This document shows, in pieces, positions 11,217 to 19,249 of a DNA stretch of 42,129 bases (its first letter is position 1; the number at the start of each line of letters is the position of its first letter). The stretch lies in assembly GCA_028289885.1 (NCBI GenBank), contig JAQGKX010000111.1, positions 1-42,129 on the forward strand, given 5' to 3'. Made by a program: the position numbers and the translations under genes. This stretch comes from Sphingomonadales bacterium (GTDB lineage Bacteria; Pseudomonadota; Alphaproteobacteria; Sphingomonadales; Sphingomonadaceae). The notes below the pieces were generated by a model, which was not told the DNA's origin, made no database searches, and saw nothing but the letters and a program-made list of their open reading frames with translations.

Positions 11217-12374
11217 ATGTTTATCCGGTCAGATGTGCCGACAAATATCCGACCACAGCCCCCCGTACAGATTCTCGCGATCGACATCCTGCGTTTCGTC
11301 GCGGCCCTGTTCGTACTCGCCTGTCATTACTGCACCCTTGCCATTCATCCGATCGACGAACGACTGATCGGTGTACTCGATCAAACGCAATTGCCGGTCT
11401 CTCTGGCTTCGTGGACAAATTTCGGCTGGGTCGGTGTTGAAATATTTTTCGTGATCTCGGGCTACGTGATCGCAATCTCCGCAGAGCAGTCGGACGCGAT
11501 CGACTTTTTACGACGGCGTTTTTTACGACTCATGCCCGCAGCCTGGATCTGTGGAACATTTACGCTGCTACTGCTGCTGTGGGCGACGGACTGGAACCCA
11601 CCTATCCTGATTCTGGAATGGCTGAACACGATTACTTTATGGCCGCTCGGGGAAGCGGTTGACCCGTCATATTGGACGATCGGGATCGAGATTACGTTCT
11701 ATCTCATAGTTGCGACGCAGCTTCGCGGAACAGATAAGACGCGCCGCCTCAATCGGCTTGCCTTTATCATTGGTTTTCTCAGCGTTGGTTTCGCCATCTG
11801 TGTTCATTGGAGGCTGGCACCTTCCACGCCCGACCGCTTCTGGCAATTGCTGCTCGTGAAACATGGCTGCCTTTTTGCACTGGGCATGACGATAAGGATG
11901 GCTCACGCTTACGGCTGGTCGCTGCGGCGCTTGGTATGTTGTACCATATTCGCGCTCACCTCCGTGATGGAGATACGCGCGCACCAATATGACTCGCCGC
12001 TCGATCTGGCGAGCCTCTCGTCTCCCCAGATTTTCGTCTTCCTGATCGCCGTCTTCGTGATCGTCATCGCTCCGCGACTGCAAACGATGTTATCTGGCTC
12101 CCGAACGAGAAGCACCATCATCCTTCTCGGCAAGACGACCTACCCGCTCTATCTGATTCACCGCACTGCTGGGTCAGTGATGATCGGGGGGCTGCTGACA
12201 TTGGGGTTCGGCGGTCCCGCGGCAATCATACTGACGACGTGCGCAGCATTGGGATTGGCCATGATGATCGCGCTGTTCATTGAGCCGCCTGTTCGCGCCT
12301 ATGCCGCACGGGCGGTATTCAACCGTGCCCCTCGGCCAGATAGTCCACCGACTGCATTTCCATTAACCGGCTGA
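11217..12374 (+). CDS. Acyltransferase family 3 (OafA/YrhL-like) membrane protein
   Basis: A 385-residue integral membrane protein with about ten helices. It has the family-3 acyltransferase signatures: the N-terminal ILRFVAALFVLACHYC with its conserved Arg and His, GWVGVEIFFVISGYVIA, and SYWTIGIEITFYLIVA. Such enzymes O-acetylate lipopolysaccharide, exopolysaccharide or other cell-surface glycans, moving acyl groups across the inner membrane. The start at 11217 puts a short cytosolic tail before the first helix. By eye its base composition is less GC-rich than its neighbours, which may mean a more recent origin. Its last 56 bases overlap the end of convergent zapE. Confidence 0.9.
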   Translation: MFIRSDVPTNIRPQPPVQILAIDILRFVAALFVLACHYCTLAIHPIDERLIGVLDQTQLPVSLASWTNFGWVGVEIFFVISGYVIAISAEQSDAIDFLRRRFLRLMPAAWICGTFTLLLLLWATDWNPPILILEWLNTITLWPLGEAVDPSYWTIGIEITFYLIVATQLRGTDKTRRLNRLAFIIGFLSVGFAICVHWRLAPSTPDRFWQLLLVKHGCLFALGMTIRMAHAYGWSLRRLVCCTIFALTSVMEIRAHQYDSPLDLASLSSPQIFVFLIAVFVIVIAPRLQTMLSGSRTRSTIILLGKTTYPLYLIHRTAGSVMIGGLLTLGFGGPAAIILTTCAALGLAMMIALFIEPPVRAYAARAVFNRAPRPDSPPTAFPLTG

Positions 12375-13422
12375 CGGTGCGCTCGAACTCGAACCGGCCA
12401 TCGCCTGTTTCGTAGAGCGCGTCGGGTGTCGCATCGGCAGTCGCGATCAGCTTTACCTTATGCTCGTATAGCGAATCGATCAGCGTGACGAAACGCGCTG
12501 CCTCGTTGCGGTTTTCAGGACCGAGCTTCGGGATGCCGACGACGATCACGCTATGGTATTTCCGTGCTATCGCCAGATAGTCGGACGCGCCGCGCGCTTC
12601 CCGGCAGAGGCGCTTGAACGAAAACACCGCGACGCCTTTCAGGCTTTTGGGAACATGCAACGTTCGACCGCCACCGAGTTCAAGTTCGGCGCTCGGCACA
12701 TGCAGCGCGTCTTCGGGAGCGAAATCGGTGAGTTGGAAAAATGCCTGCCGCACCGCCGCGGTTGCTTCGGGGCCATTGGGCACGTGCCACGTCTTCACGC
12801 CCGCCAGTCGCTCCATTCGATAATCGACCAGCCCGTTCAGCGGCAGCACGTCCAGCCGCTGTTCGATAAGCGCAATGAACGGGAGGAAGTGCTCGCGGTT
12901 CAGGCCATCCTTGTAAAGTTCGGATGGCGCGCGGTTCGACGTCGTCACGATCGTCACGCCGGTCTCGATCAGTCCGGTAAAGAGCCGCGACATGATCATT
13001 GCATCCGCCGAATTATTGACGACCATTTCGTCGAAGGCAAGACACCGCGCTTCGTTGGCAAGAGCCGCGACCACCGGCGCGATTGGGTCGCCAGCCTCCT
13101 TCTCGCGCTCGACACGAAGCCGCGCGTGAACCTCGATCATGAATTCGTGGAAATGAACGCGGCGCTTGCGGTTGATCTTCAGCGAATCGTAGAACAAGTC
13201 CATCAGCATCGATTTGCCGCGACCCACCCCGCCCCACAGATAGATGCCCCGTGGCGGAGGAGGTTTTGATTTGCCCAACCGCCACAAGATGCTCCCGCGT
13301 GGAGCCACTGCTTCCAGTTCCGCCTGCAATCGGTGCAACCGCTGTGCGGCCTCCGCCTGCGTCGGGTCGGCACGAAGTTCGCCCGCCGCGACCAGCGCGG
13401 CATAGCGATCGGCGACGTTCAT
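12319..13422 (-). CDS. zapE: ZapE/AFG1-family cell division ATPase
   Basis: A 367-residue AAA-type ATPase. Walker A is GGVGRGKS (residues 64-71), Walker B is CLAFDEM (about 133-139), and an arginine-finger region follows (VTIVTTSNRAPSELYKDGLNR). The sequence RGIYLWGGVGRGKSMLMD is diagnostic for the AFG1/ZapE family, which in E. coli associates with the Z-ring under stress and in mitochondria handles misassembled respiratory proteins. The latter is notable because succinate dehydrogenase lies next door, though that link is only suggestive. Its ATG overlaps the thioesterase stop (ATGA). Its 3' end runs 56 bp into the opposing acyltransferase gene. Confidence 0.95.
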   Translation of the reverse strand: MNVADRYAALVAAGELRADPTQAEAAQRLHRLQAELEAVAPRGSILWRLGKSKPPPPRGIYLWGGVGRGKSMLMDLFYDSLKINRKRRVHFHEFMIEVHARLRVEREKEAGDPIAPVVAALANEARCLAFDEMVVNNSADAMIMSRLFTGLIETGVTIVTTSNRAPSELYKDGLNREHFLPFIALIEQRLDVLPLNGLVDYRMERLAGVKTWHVPNGPEATAAVRQAFFQLTDFAPEDALHVPSAELELGGGRTLHVPKSLKGVAVFSFKRLCREARGASDYLAIARKYHSVIVVGIPKLGPENRNEAARFVTLIDSLYEHKVKLIATADATPDALYETGDGRFEFERTVSRLMEMQSVDYLAEGHG

Positions 13423-13865
13423 CTGATGGTGGCTTTTCTCAAGGTTCCGGAAAACGCCGCAATCCGCCCCTGTTCCTGCGAAAGTATCCCGCGCAAGAAC
13501 ACCAGCCGCCCGGTCTCACGCAATAGCTCAACCTCGGCATCCAGCGGGATCCCCGCCACGCCCGCGCCCAGAAACTGCATCGACAGATCCAGCGTCACGG
13601 CATTGTCCGCCGTCGCCATGCCCAGCATCCGCGCGCCCGCGAACAGCGAGATATCCGCAAGGGTCAGCGACACGCCGCCATGAACATTATTGTTCATATT
13701 CGTATGCACATGCTCGGGAAATATTCGAATCCGCGCAACGTCACCGTCACGCCGCACGAGCATCGCACCGAGCACCGCATTGAATCGCGTGCTATCGGAC
13801 AAATTCCACGTCATCCAACCCGGATGATCGGCGGATTCGACGTTAACGAAACCAATCGGCGCCAT
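13419..13865 (-). CDS. PaaI-family hotdog thioesterase
   Basis: A 148-residue single hotdog-fold protein. NNVHGGVSLTLADISLFAGAR contains the conserved HGG with the downstream Asp of the PaaI/YdiI-type acyl-CoA thioesterase site. The preceding HTNMNN segment provides the usual substrate-side Asn. The open frame reaches 13988, but the first 41 residues would lie within sdhB and read as low-complexity shadow. The ATG at 13865 (MAPIGFVNVE) leaves a 20-bp gap after sdhB. The acyl-CoA substrate is not predictable. It is probably cotranscribed with sdhB and zapE. Confidence 0.87.
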   Translation of the reverse strand: MAPIGFVNVESADHPGWMTWNLSDSTRFNAVLGAMLVRRDGDVARIRIFPEHVHTNMNNNVHGGVSLTLADISLFAGARMLGMATADNAVTLDLSMQFLGAGVAGIPLDAEVELLRETGRLVFLRGILSQEQGRIAAFSGTLRKATIR

Positions 13866-13885
13866 CGCCTCCGAATTCGAGGAAC

Positions 13886-14671
13886 TCAAACTGCGCGCTC
13901 GACCACCAGCTTCTTGATCTCTGAAATCGCCTTGGCCGGGTTCAGCCCCTTCGGACAGACATTCGCGCAGTTCATGATCGTGTGGCAACGATACAGGCGG
14001 AAGGGATCCTCCAACTCGTCCAGCCGCTCACCGGTCATTTCGTCACGGCTGTCGGCCAGCCAGCGATACGCCTGTAGCAGGATCGCTGGGCCGAGGAACT
14101 TGTCGCTGTTCCACCAATAGCTCGGGCACGCCGTCGAACAACAGGCGCACAGGATGCACTCGTACAGTCCATCGAGTTTCGACCGGTCGTCGGGCGTCTG
14201 CAGCCGCTCGACACCCGAAGGGGTCGGCGTCTTGGTCTTCAACCAAGGCTCAATCGACGAATATTGCGCATAGAAATGCGTGAAATCGGGGACCAGATCC
14301 TTGATGACATCCATGTGCGGCAATGGCGTGATCCGCACGTCGCCCTTCACATCCTCGATGGCCTTTGTGCAGGCGAGCGTGTTGGTGCCGTCGATGTTCA
14401 TCGAGCATGATCCGCAAATCCCCTCGCGGCACGACCGGCGGAAGGTCAGCGAAGAGTCCTGCTCACCCTTCATCTTGATCAGAGCGTCGAGGACCATCGG
14501 CCCGCACGTGTCGAGATCGACCTCGAAATTGTCATAGCGCGGGTTTTCGCCGCTATCGGGATCGTAGCGGTAGATCTTGAAATTCTTGATGTTTTTGGCA
14601 CCGGCGGCGGCCTTATGCGCCTTGCCCTTGCCTTTGATCTTACTGTTCTTTGGGAGCGCAAATTCAGCCAT
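13886..14671 (-). CDS. sdhB: Succinate dehydrogenase iron-sulfur subunit
   Basis: A 261-residue subunit that passes electrons from SdhA flavin to quinone. It has all three clusters: [2Fe-2S] ligands Cys81, Cys86, Cys89 and Cys101; [4Fe-4S] ligands Cys172, Cys175 and Cys178 in [13 protein letters not shown]; and [3Fe-4S] with Cys182, Cys229 and Cys235, while Cys239 belongs with the 4Fe-4S set. The ATG at 14671 shares one base with the flippase stop (TGATG). A TTG one codon earlier is possible but unlikely. The gene is 4.6 kb away from sdhCDA on the same strand, an unusual split (see findings). Confidence 0.98.
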   Translation of the reverse strand: MAEFALPKNSKIKGKGKAHKAAAGAKNIKNFKIYRYDPDSGENPRYDNFEVDLDTCGPMVLDALIKMKGEQDSSLTFRRSCREGICGSCSMNIDGTNTLACTKAIEDVKGDVRITPLPHMDVIKDLVPDFTHFYAQYSSIEPWLKTKTPTPSGVERLQTPDDRSKLDGLYECILCACCSTACPSYWWNSDKFLGPAILLQAYRWLADSRDEMTGERLDELEDPFRLYRCHTIMNCANVCPKGLNPAKAISEIKKLVVERAV

Positions 14672-16002
14672 CAAGATATCCCTGTCGCGTTGGAAGCGGC
14701 GACGATTTCAGTTTCCGTTACCGGTTGCGGTTCGTCTTTGCCAGCCCGGAACACCAGCGCAAGCACAATCAGCATCGTGAACCCCAAGGCGAGTCCATGC
14801 CAACCTGCTCCATCTATATTGTAATGTAGCAAAAGTAGAACAAGTAGAGGCAACAGGCCGATATTTGCGATAATATTGACGGTAATCGACTGGCCGGTCC
14901 GACCGAGCGCGATCAGCGCCGACGAGAACGGCACCGAGCCAAGTTGCGCGCAACGACCCATGGTGAGCAGGACCAGCAGAAGCGCGCCGGACTCAAATCC
15001 CTTGCCGCCAAGCAGCTCAAGAATTTGCTTCGAGAAAAATGCAAAGAGCAGCACGAAGGGCGTTCCTGCCGCAAGCGCAAGTCCCGACGTTCGCCATGTC
15101 AGTCGTGCCGCCGCCGCCCTGTCACCGGCAGCGATCAGCCGAGCGATGATCGGAAAAGCGGCCTGCGCGAGTTGGGTTGCCGGTTGCTGAAGGACAACCG
15201 ATGCGCGCTGGGCAAGCGAATATATTCCTGCTGCTGCAGGTCCGAGCAACGCACCGACGACCAGTGGCACCAGTTTCGGCGCAAGGTCGCGCAACGTCAG
15301 ATCGGCGTTGGTGGTCACCAGGAACCGGACGATGCCCGAATTTTCATGCCTGACGCCGGTGCCTCCTCCGACATCAACGTCGCCGCGCATCTGCCTGAAA
15401 ATGGGCATGGCAAGCAGCCAGACGAACACCCCTTCGCCGATCGACCCCGCCAGCCAGACGATCAGGAACCCGGTCAATCCGCCGCCCGACAGCCACACGA
15501 TCAGCGTACCGAACAGCCGGATCATCGGCGATAGCGTCGATTGCAGACCGAGCTTGTCGAAACGCCCTGCCAATTGCAGGATGCCGTAGGGAGTGGTGAC
15601 GACGTTCGAAAGGACCGCCAGCGCATACCAGCGGGCTACGGGCACGACTTCGGGCGGCCAGCCGAACCGCGCAGCCGCATAGGGAACGCCCGCGACCGAA
15701 ACCGCCATGGCCAGCACCGCGCATATGACTTCGACCAATGCCATGAACCGCACCAGACGGGTCAGCCGTGCGGTGTCACCATCGGCAAGCGCCTGCGCGC
15801 CATAGCGAACGACGGTATGCCAGCCGGAAAAGGCGATAACCCCGCCGACCGCGACGACATAGCCGTTGACGAGCACCAGCACGCCATAGTCGTGCGGGCC
15901 GAGGGTTCGGGTGACGATCACCAGATAGACCAGGCTGATCAACCCGGCGACGGCCTTGCCGCCGAGCAAGAGCCCCATGTTGCGCAGGACCTGTTTCAGC
16001 AC
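14671..16002 (-). CDS. Polysaccharide/lipopolysaccharide flippase, MOP (Wzx-like) family
   Basis: A 443-residue membrane protein with about 12-14 helices. It starts [40 protein letters not shown], the usual N-terminus of the oligosaccharide flippase (PST/Wzx) branch of the MOP superfamily. The amphipathic segment [25 protein letters not shown] is also typical. It would flip undecaprenyl-linked glycan units to the periplasmic face. It overlaps the glycerophosphotransferase gene upstream by 7 bp and the sdhB ATG downstream by 1 bp, so these genes are tightly coupled. No polymerase or ligase gene is nearby, so the full polymer pathway must be elsewhere. Confidence 0.9.
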   Translation of the reverse strand: MLKQVLRNMGLLLGGKAVAGLISLVYLVIVTRTLGPHDYGVLVLVNGYVVAVGGVIAFSGWHTVVRYGAQALADGDTARLTRLVRFMALVEVICAVLAMAVSVAGVPYAAARFGWPPEVVPVARWYALAVLSNVVTTPYGILQLAGRFDKLGLQSTLSPMIRLFGTLIVWLSGGGLTGFLIVWLAGSIGEGVFVWLLAMPIFRQMRGDVDVGGGTGVRHENSGIVRFLVTTNADLTLRDLAPKLVPLVVGALLGPAAAGIYSLAQRASVVLQQPATQLAQAAFPIIARLIAAGDRAAAARLTWRTSGLALAAGTPFVLLFAFFSKQILELLGGKGFESGALLLVLLTMGRCAQLGSVPFSSALIALGRTGQSITVNIIANIGLLPLLVLLLLHYNIDGAGWHGLALGFTMLIVLALVFRAGKDEPQPVTETEIVAASNATGIS

Positions 16003-17126
16003 GCGCGGTCCGCCATGAAACCGGCGATGGCATCGGCACCGCGTTGGCTGGCGAGTACCGGCGACGGGTCAAATGTTTCCGCAATCAGCGCGCGCTGGGC
16101 CGACGCGAATTGTGCGACCACCGAGCGATAATCAGGCAGCAACGCGGTCAGCGCGTCGAGCGACTTTGCAATCGGTCCCGCCAGCCAGTGGTGTAGCGGA
16201 GTTCCGTGCGGGTCGAGGAAGAAGGCGGGACGTGGGGTGGTCATGAACTCGTAAATCTGGCTGCTTGCGTCGCCGATATACACGTCGGCGGCGCGCATAT
16301 AGCTCATATCGAACAGGCGCGGGCTGTCGATATCCACCAGGATGTTCGGGACCTTTGCCGACACGGGAATATCGGGGCGAAAGCGGCCGGTGCGATACTC
16401 AAGCGACCAATGAAAGCGTTTCCGGAAAAGCATGACGTGCGGTGCAACGACGAGGTTGAATTCGGAATGCACGGCGAACCAGTCGATCAGCTCTGGGCCG
16501 AAATCATACCATGACGACAGATGCGGATCGAAGTGCGGATTATAGACAAACACCGGATTGTCGTTGTTGAAAAGCCGCGGAGGGCTGTCATGCGACACCA
16601 TATCGAACTTGGGATAGCCGATAATCCGGATGGCGTTTCCGGCGTGAACCAGATGGTGCGCAGTCGCTTCGTTCACATATTTCTCGCCCGGCACAAGCAG
16701 AAGGTCGAATTGCGCAAGTTCGGGATGATAGGTCACCCCCCGGTCGCCCGCTCCATGCGGAATGTAGATGAACGCCGGTGCCCGCGCTCCGAGTTTCCGC
16801 CTCGCCCAAAGGGAAGTCCGCTCAGTCGCGACCAGTGCATCGAGACCCGCAATCGTTTCCAGATTCGCTGCGAGTGCAGCCTTTCGGGAGAAGGGGGCGA
16901 TGCGGTCGAAGACCGGTGCCAAAGCTTGCGCCGTCGGCCCGGGCCTGAAATCGACCCACTCCACAGACGCGTCGTTCGCCAGTGCGCGCACCGTGTCACG
17001 CAGGGCAGGTGAAACCAGCGCGACCACGATATCGTGCGGGTTTTTCACGGCATAGGCGCGCATGATGCCGACACTGTGCGCCACCTGATGCGCGGCGTCA
17101 TGATTGAACAGGAAACCGATTTTCAA
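15996..17126 (-). CDS. CDP-glycerol glycerophosphotransferase-like (TagF-type) protein
   Basis: A 376-residue cytosolic GT-B fold protein. Marks of the CDP-glycerol:poly(glycerophosphate) glycerophosphotransferase family are IYIPHGAGDRG (about 138), VYNPHFDPHLSSWYDFG (about 195), NLVVAPHVMLFRKR and the C-terminal donor-site block MRAADVYIGDASSQIYEFM followed by TTPRPAFFLDPHG. In Gram-positives these enzymes build teichoic acid; in Gram-negatives relatives add glycerol-phosphate-type groups to capsule or LPS. Here it sits between a flippase and a nucleotidyltransferase with 7-bp and 4-bp overlaps, which supports a role in a phosphate-containing surface glycan. The donor (CDP-glycerol or another CDP-polyol) is inferred. 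Confidence 0.8.
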   Translation of the reverse strand: MKIGFLFNHDAAHQVAHSVGIMRAYAVKNPHDIVVALVSPALRDTVRALANDASVEWVDFRPGPTAQALAPVFDRIAPFSRKAALAANLETIAGLDALVATERTSLWARRKLGARAPAFIYIPHGAGDRGVTYHPELAQFDLLLVPGEKYVNEATAHHLVHAGNAIRIIGYPKFDMVSHDSPPRLFNNDNPVFVYNPHFDPHLSSWYDFGPELIDWFAVHSEFNLVVAPHVMLFRKRFHWSLEYRTGRFRPDIPVSAKVPNILVDIDSPRLFDMSYMRAADVYIGDASSQIYEFMTTPRPAFFLDPHGTPLHHWLAGPIAKSLDALTALLPDYRSVVAQFASAQRALIAETFDPSPVLASQRGADAIAGFMADRAC

Positions 17127-17872
17127 GGCTTTGTCCGCGCCGCCACGATAGCCTCGACCAGCGCATGATCGGCCACGCTGTCAACGTCGATGCAGGCCTC
17201 GGCCTGTGGCAGGACGACCACTTTTGCGGAAAGTCCAAATCTTTGGCCAACGCGGCTCAGCGCGCCCTGTATCGTCAGCAGGCGCAGTGCGGTCCCGACC
17301 AATACCTGCGGTCCAAATGCCGACAGAAGCGCGCGGCCCCGCTTGCGCTTCTGCTCGACGGCTGCCCACACATCGAGCACCGGACCAACCTTTGCGCTGC
17401 CGATCCAGAACAGGTTCGCGCCCGAATAAGCCCCACCTCTGAACGGCAGCCATGTCCGTTTGCTGGCCGGATAGTCACGGAGGAGAACCCGTCGCTCGAC
17501 GACGGCAACGGCAAGGTCATGGCCCGCCGCTTCGGCTATGAAGCCCGCGAGCATATCAGCATCGAGCAACGCGTGGTCCGCCGTCGTGATCAGCAATGGA
17601 AACCGACCTCGCTCGACCAGTCCTCGAACCGTTTCGGCAATCGTTCGGCCAGCGGGTTCGACATCGCGGCGACCGGCCACCAGCACTTCGCCGCCGACGA
17701 CGATGATCTGCCCGATCGCGTCGCAGCCCTCGAGCGCCGCGACCACGCGATCGACCATCGGTACCCCGCCGACCGAGATCAGCGCCTTTGCCGCAACGCC
17801 CAACGCTGCCGCCAGCGGATCACCGCCGGGGCGCTCCCCCGCCAGCACGACTGCAGTGATACCGATACTCAA
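17123..17872 (-). CDS. MobA-like NTP (nucleotidyl) transferase
   Basis: A 249-residue protein with the nucleotidyltransferase fold. The N-terminal VVLAGERPGGDPLAAALG resembles the nucleotide-binding L-A-G-x-R loop, followed by KALISVGGVPMVDRVVAAL. LLITTADHALLDADML provides the metal-binding Asp region. It may make the activated CDP- or other NDP-precursor used by the adjacent TagF-like protein; this is an inference from the 4-bp overlap (ATGA) and the shared operon. The catalytic loop lacks the full G-G-x-S-x-R-M/F-G pattern of MobA, so it is not molybdenum cofactor guanylyltransferase. It is the first gene of the cassette; the 185 bp upstream of it hold nothing recognisable. Confidence 0.78.
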   Translation of the reverse strand: MSIGITAVVLAGERPGGDPLAAALGVAAKALISVGGVPMVDRVVAALEGCDAIGQIIVVGGEVLVAGRRDVEPAGRTIAETVRGLVERGRFPLLITTADHALLDADMLAGFIAEAAGHDLAVAVVERRVLLRDYPASKRTWLPFRGGAYSGANLFWIGSAKVGPVLDVWAAVEQKRKRGRALLSAFGPQVLVGTALRLLTIQGALSRVGQRFGLSAKVVVLPQAEACIDVDSVADHALVEAIVAARTKP

Positions 17873-18057
17873 ACCGCCAGCGGACCTTCGCCGCGCCGAC
17901 CGCCCCTGTCACGCCCTGACCAGTCGAGATTGCGCGGTCCGCCGGACGTGCGCTCGCCCCGCGATTTATGATCGGTGATGATCGTCGCTTCTGCCAATTT
18001 CCTAGAATCCCCAAGGCACGCCGCCATTGACCATAAAGCGCGCGTCGGGGAAACACT

Positions 18058-18516
18058 TTACTCGGGAGCGTCGTCCGTTGTTTCTCCATCGTCGGTGGCA
18101 GGTTCGACCGGATGGGGTGCGGGTTTGATCTGCGACGCTATCGGATCGAGCGTTTTTTCAGGCGGAGGCGGGGGAAGTCGGTCGCCCAACATCCAGCTTT
18201 TGTCACCGGCCTGAACGGTCGCGGTTTGTTTCAGCCGGAACGAATCAAAGACGCCCTCACGCCACATCTTGACGCCGACCACTGCCAACATCGCCATCAG
18301 CGCTATCCCGAACAGCCCCGCCGGACGCAGCATGAGACGGATCAGCCCGACGGGTCGTCCATCATCGCGCGATGGCAGGCGATTGAAAACGGGTTGCCCA
18401 AGGTCTTCAGCAAGCATGGCACGATATTCGGTCTGATATTGCTCGACGGACGGAGGAGCCGGGCGCGCAAAAGGGGCGTCGCGTTTAGCCGGGCCGATTT
18501 GGCGATTGCGTGCCAT
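18058..18516 (-). CDS. Hypothetical single-pass membrane protein
   Basis: A 152-residue protein of unknown function. The first 70 residues are basic and polar (MARNRQIGPAKRDAPFARP...). One membrane helix follows at about 75-95 (GLFGIALMAMLAVVGVKMW), then a short soluble part and a Pro/Glu/Asp-rich tail (LPPPPPEKTLDP ... DDGETTDDAPE). By charge the N-terminus should be cytosolic and the acidic tail periplasmic. The frame extends to 18585, but the ATG at 18516 is chosen because the extension runs into the mazEF operator. It is divergent from mazE, with 89 bp between the starts. Confidence 0.65.
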   Translation of the reverse strand: MARNRQIGPAKRDAPFARPAPPSVEQYQTEYRAMLAEDLGQPVFNRLPSRDDGRPVGLIRLMLRPAGLFGIALMAMLAVVGVKMWREGVFDSFRLKQTATVQAGDKSWMLGDRLPPPPPEKTLDPIASQIKPAPHPVEPATDDGETTDDAPE

Positions 18517-18561
18517 GATGCTGGAATTAGCAGGGGAACATTGATGGAAGGTAAATCTGGA

Positions 18562-18601
18562 CGTTATAACCTTGTTATAACGCAATCAGCTGCTATATAT
18601 T
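18562..18601 (+). promoter_or_regulatory. mazEF promoter with nested palindromic operator
   Basis: CGTTATAAC (18562-18570), CTT, GTTATAACG (18574-18582) form a perfect 9-bp inverted repeat with a 3-nt spacer; each half contains GTTATAAC, itself a palindrome. It overlaps a candidate -35 TTGTTA (18572-18577) that is 16 bp from TATATA (18594-18599). The start point predicted about 7 nt beyond would fall at the mazE ATG (18606). An alternative promoter, TTGATG (18541-18546)-N17-TATAAC (18564-18569), uses the palindrome as its -10. Either way a bound MazE-MazF complex would block transcription, the usual autoregulation of such loci. Confidence 0.75.
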
Positions 18602-18605
18602 GCGC

Positions 18606-18866
18606 ATGCAAACTGCACTTCGAAAAATGGGTAATTCTACGGGGATCATCCTGCCTCGTGCGATCCTAGGTCAGATCGGCCTTACGACCGGCGCGACGCT
18701 CGACCTGAGTGTTGAAGATGGCAGACTGATTGCCACTCCGGTCAAATCGGTCGGCCGCGAGCACTGGGCCGAAGCAGCGGTGAGCCTGACCGAACAGCCG
18801 AACGACACCGAAGCAGCACTATGGCACGGCTTTGCCAATCAGGATGACGACTCCTTGACGTGGTAA
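18606..18866 (+). CDS. mazE: MazE-type antitoxin, AbrB/SpoVT fold
   Basis: An 86-residue antitoxin. The N-terminal half (MQTALRKMGNSTGIILPRAIL, then GLTTGATLDLSVEDGRLIATPV) is the swapped-hairpin AbrB/MazE DNA-binding fold. The acidic C-terminal tail (TEQPNDTEAALWHGFANQDDDSLTW) would wrap the toxin. A TTG two codons earlier (18600) is possible, but the family begins at MQ-x-x-LRK-x-GNS. No Shine-Dalgarno sequence precedes the ATG. The reading frame overlaps the start of mazF by 7 bp. The palindrome at 18562-18582 is its likely binding site. Confidence 0.92.
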   Translation: MQTALRKMGNSTGIILPRAILGQIGLTTGATLDLSVEDGRLIATPVKSVGREHWAEAAVSLTEQPNDTEAALWHGFANQDDDSLTW

Positions 18867-19180
18867 AGCGCGGAGAAGTCTGGCTCGCCGCACTCGATCC
18901 CACAGTCGGGAGTGAAATTCAGAAGACGCGCCCCTGCCTGATTGTGTCTCCCGACGAATTGAATGCGGGTTTGCACACCGCAATTGTCGCCCCGATGACG
19001 ACCGGCAGCCACCCCGCCCCGTTTCGGGTTCCGGTGAGATTCAAAGGCAAGGATGGTCTTATACTGCCGGACCAGATGCGGACGATCGACAAAACGCGAC
19101 TTGTGAAGCGGATGGGCCGTGTTGACGCTGTGGCGCTGGCTGCCGTTCTGGCCGTATTGAGCGAGATGTTTGCAGCCTGA
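18860..19180 (+). CDS. mazF: MazF-type mRNA endoribonuclease toxin
   Basis: A 106-residue toxin of the MazF/PemK family, ribosome-independent RNases that cut specific short mRNA sequences. It has the full family pattern: MVKRGEVWLAALDPTVGSE, KTRPCLIVSPDELN, the core TAIVAPMTTG, and DGLILPDQMRTIDKTRLVKRMG, in which the Arg-Thr pair lies at the active site. The start is a GTG at 18860 that overlaps the mazE stop, a normal way to keep toxin translation below antitoxin. The cut sequence cannot be predicted. The pair lies between sdhA and the small membrane-protein gene. Confidence 0.93.
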   Translation: MVKRGEVWLAALDPTVGSEIQKTRPCLIVSPDELNAGLHTAIVAPMTTGSHPAPFRVPVRFKGKDGLILPDQMRTIDKTRLVKRMGRVDAVALAAVLAVLSEMFAA

Positions 19181-19249
19181 TTGCGACCCTGCCCCAAGCT
19201 GCGGCTGATGGCTGCAAACTCGAACGTTACGCCAATCTTCTGCGCTTAC

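Noticed and set aside
17123-17872. Molybdenum cofactor guanylyltransferase (MobA)
   Set aside because: The N-terminal loop does not carry the full MobA pattern, and the genetic setting is a surface-glycan cassette.
17820-18089. 89-codon frame in the gap before the nucleotidyltransferase
   Set aside because: Arg-rich, no motif, overlaps the start of a better-supported gene. The gap 17873-18057 holds nothing I can support.
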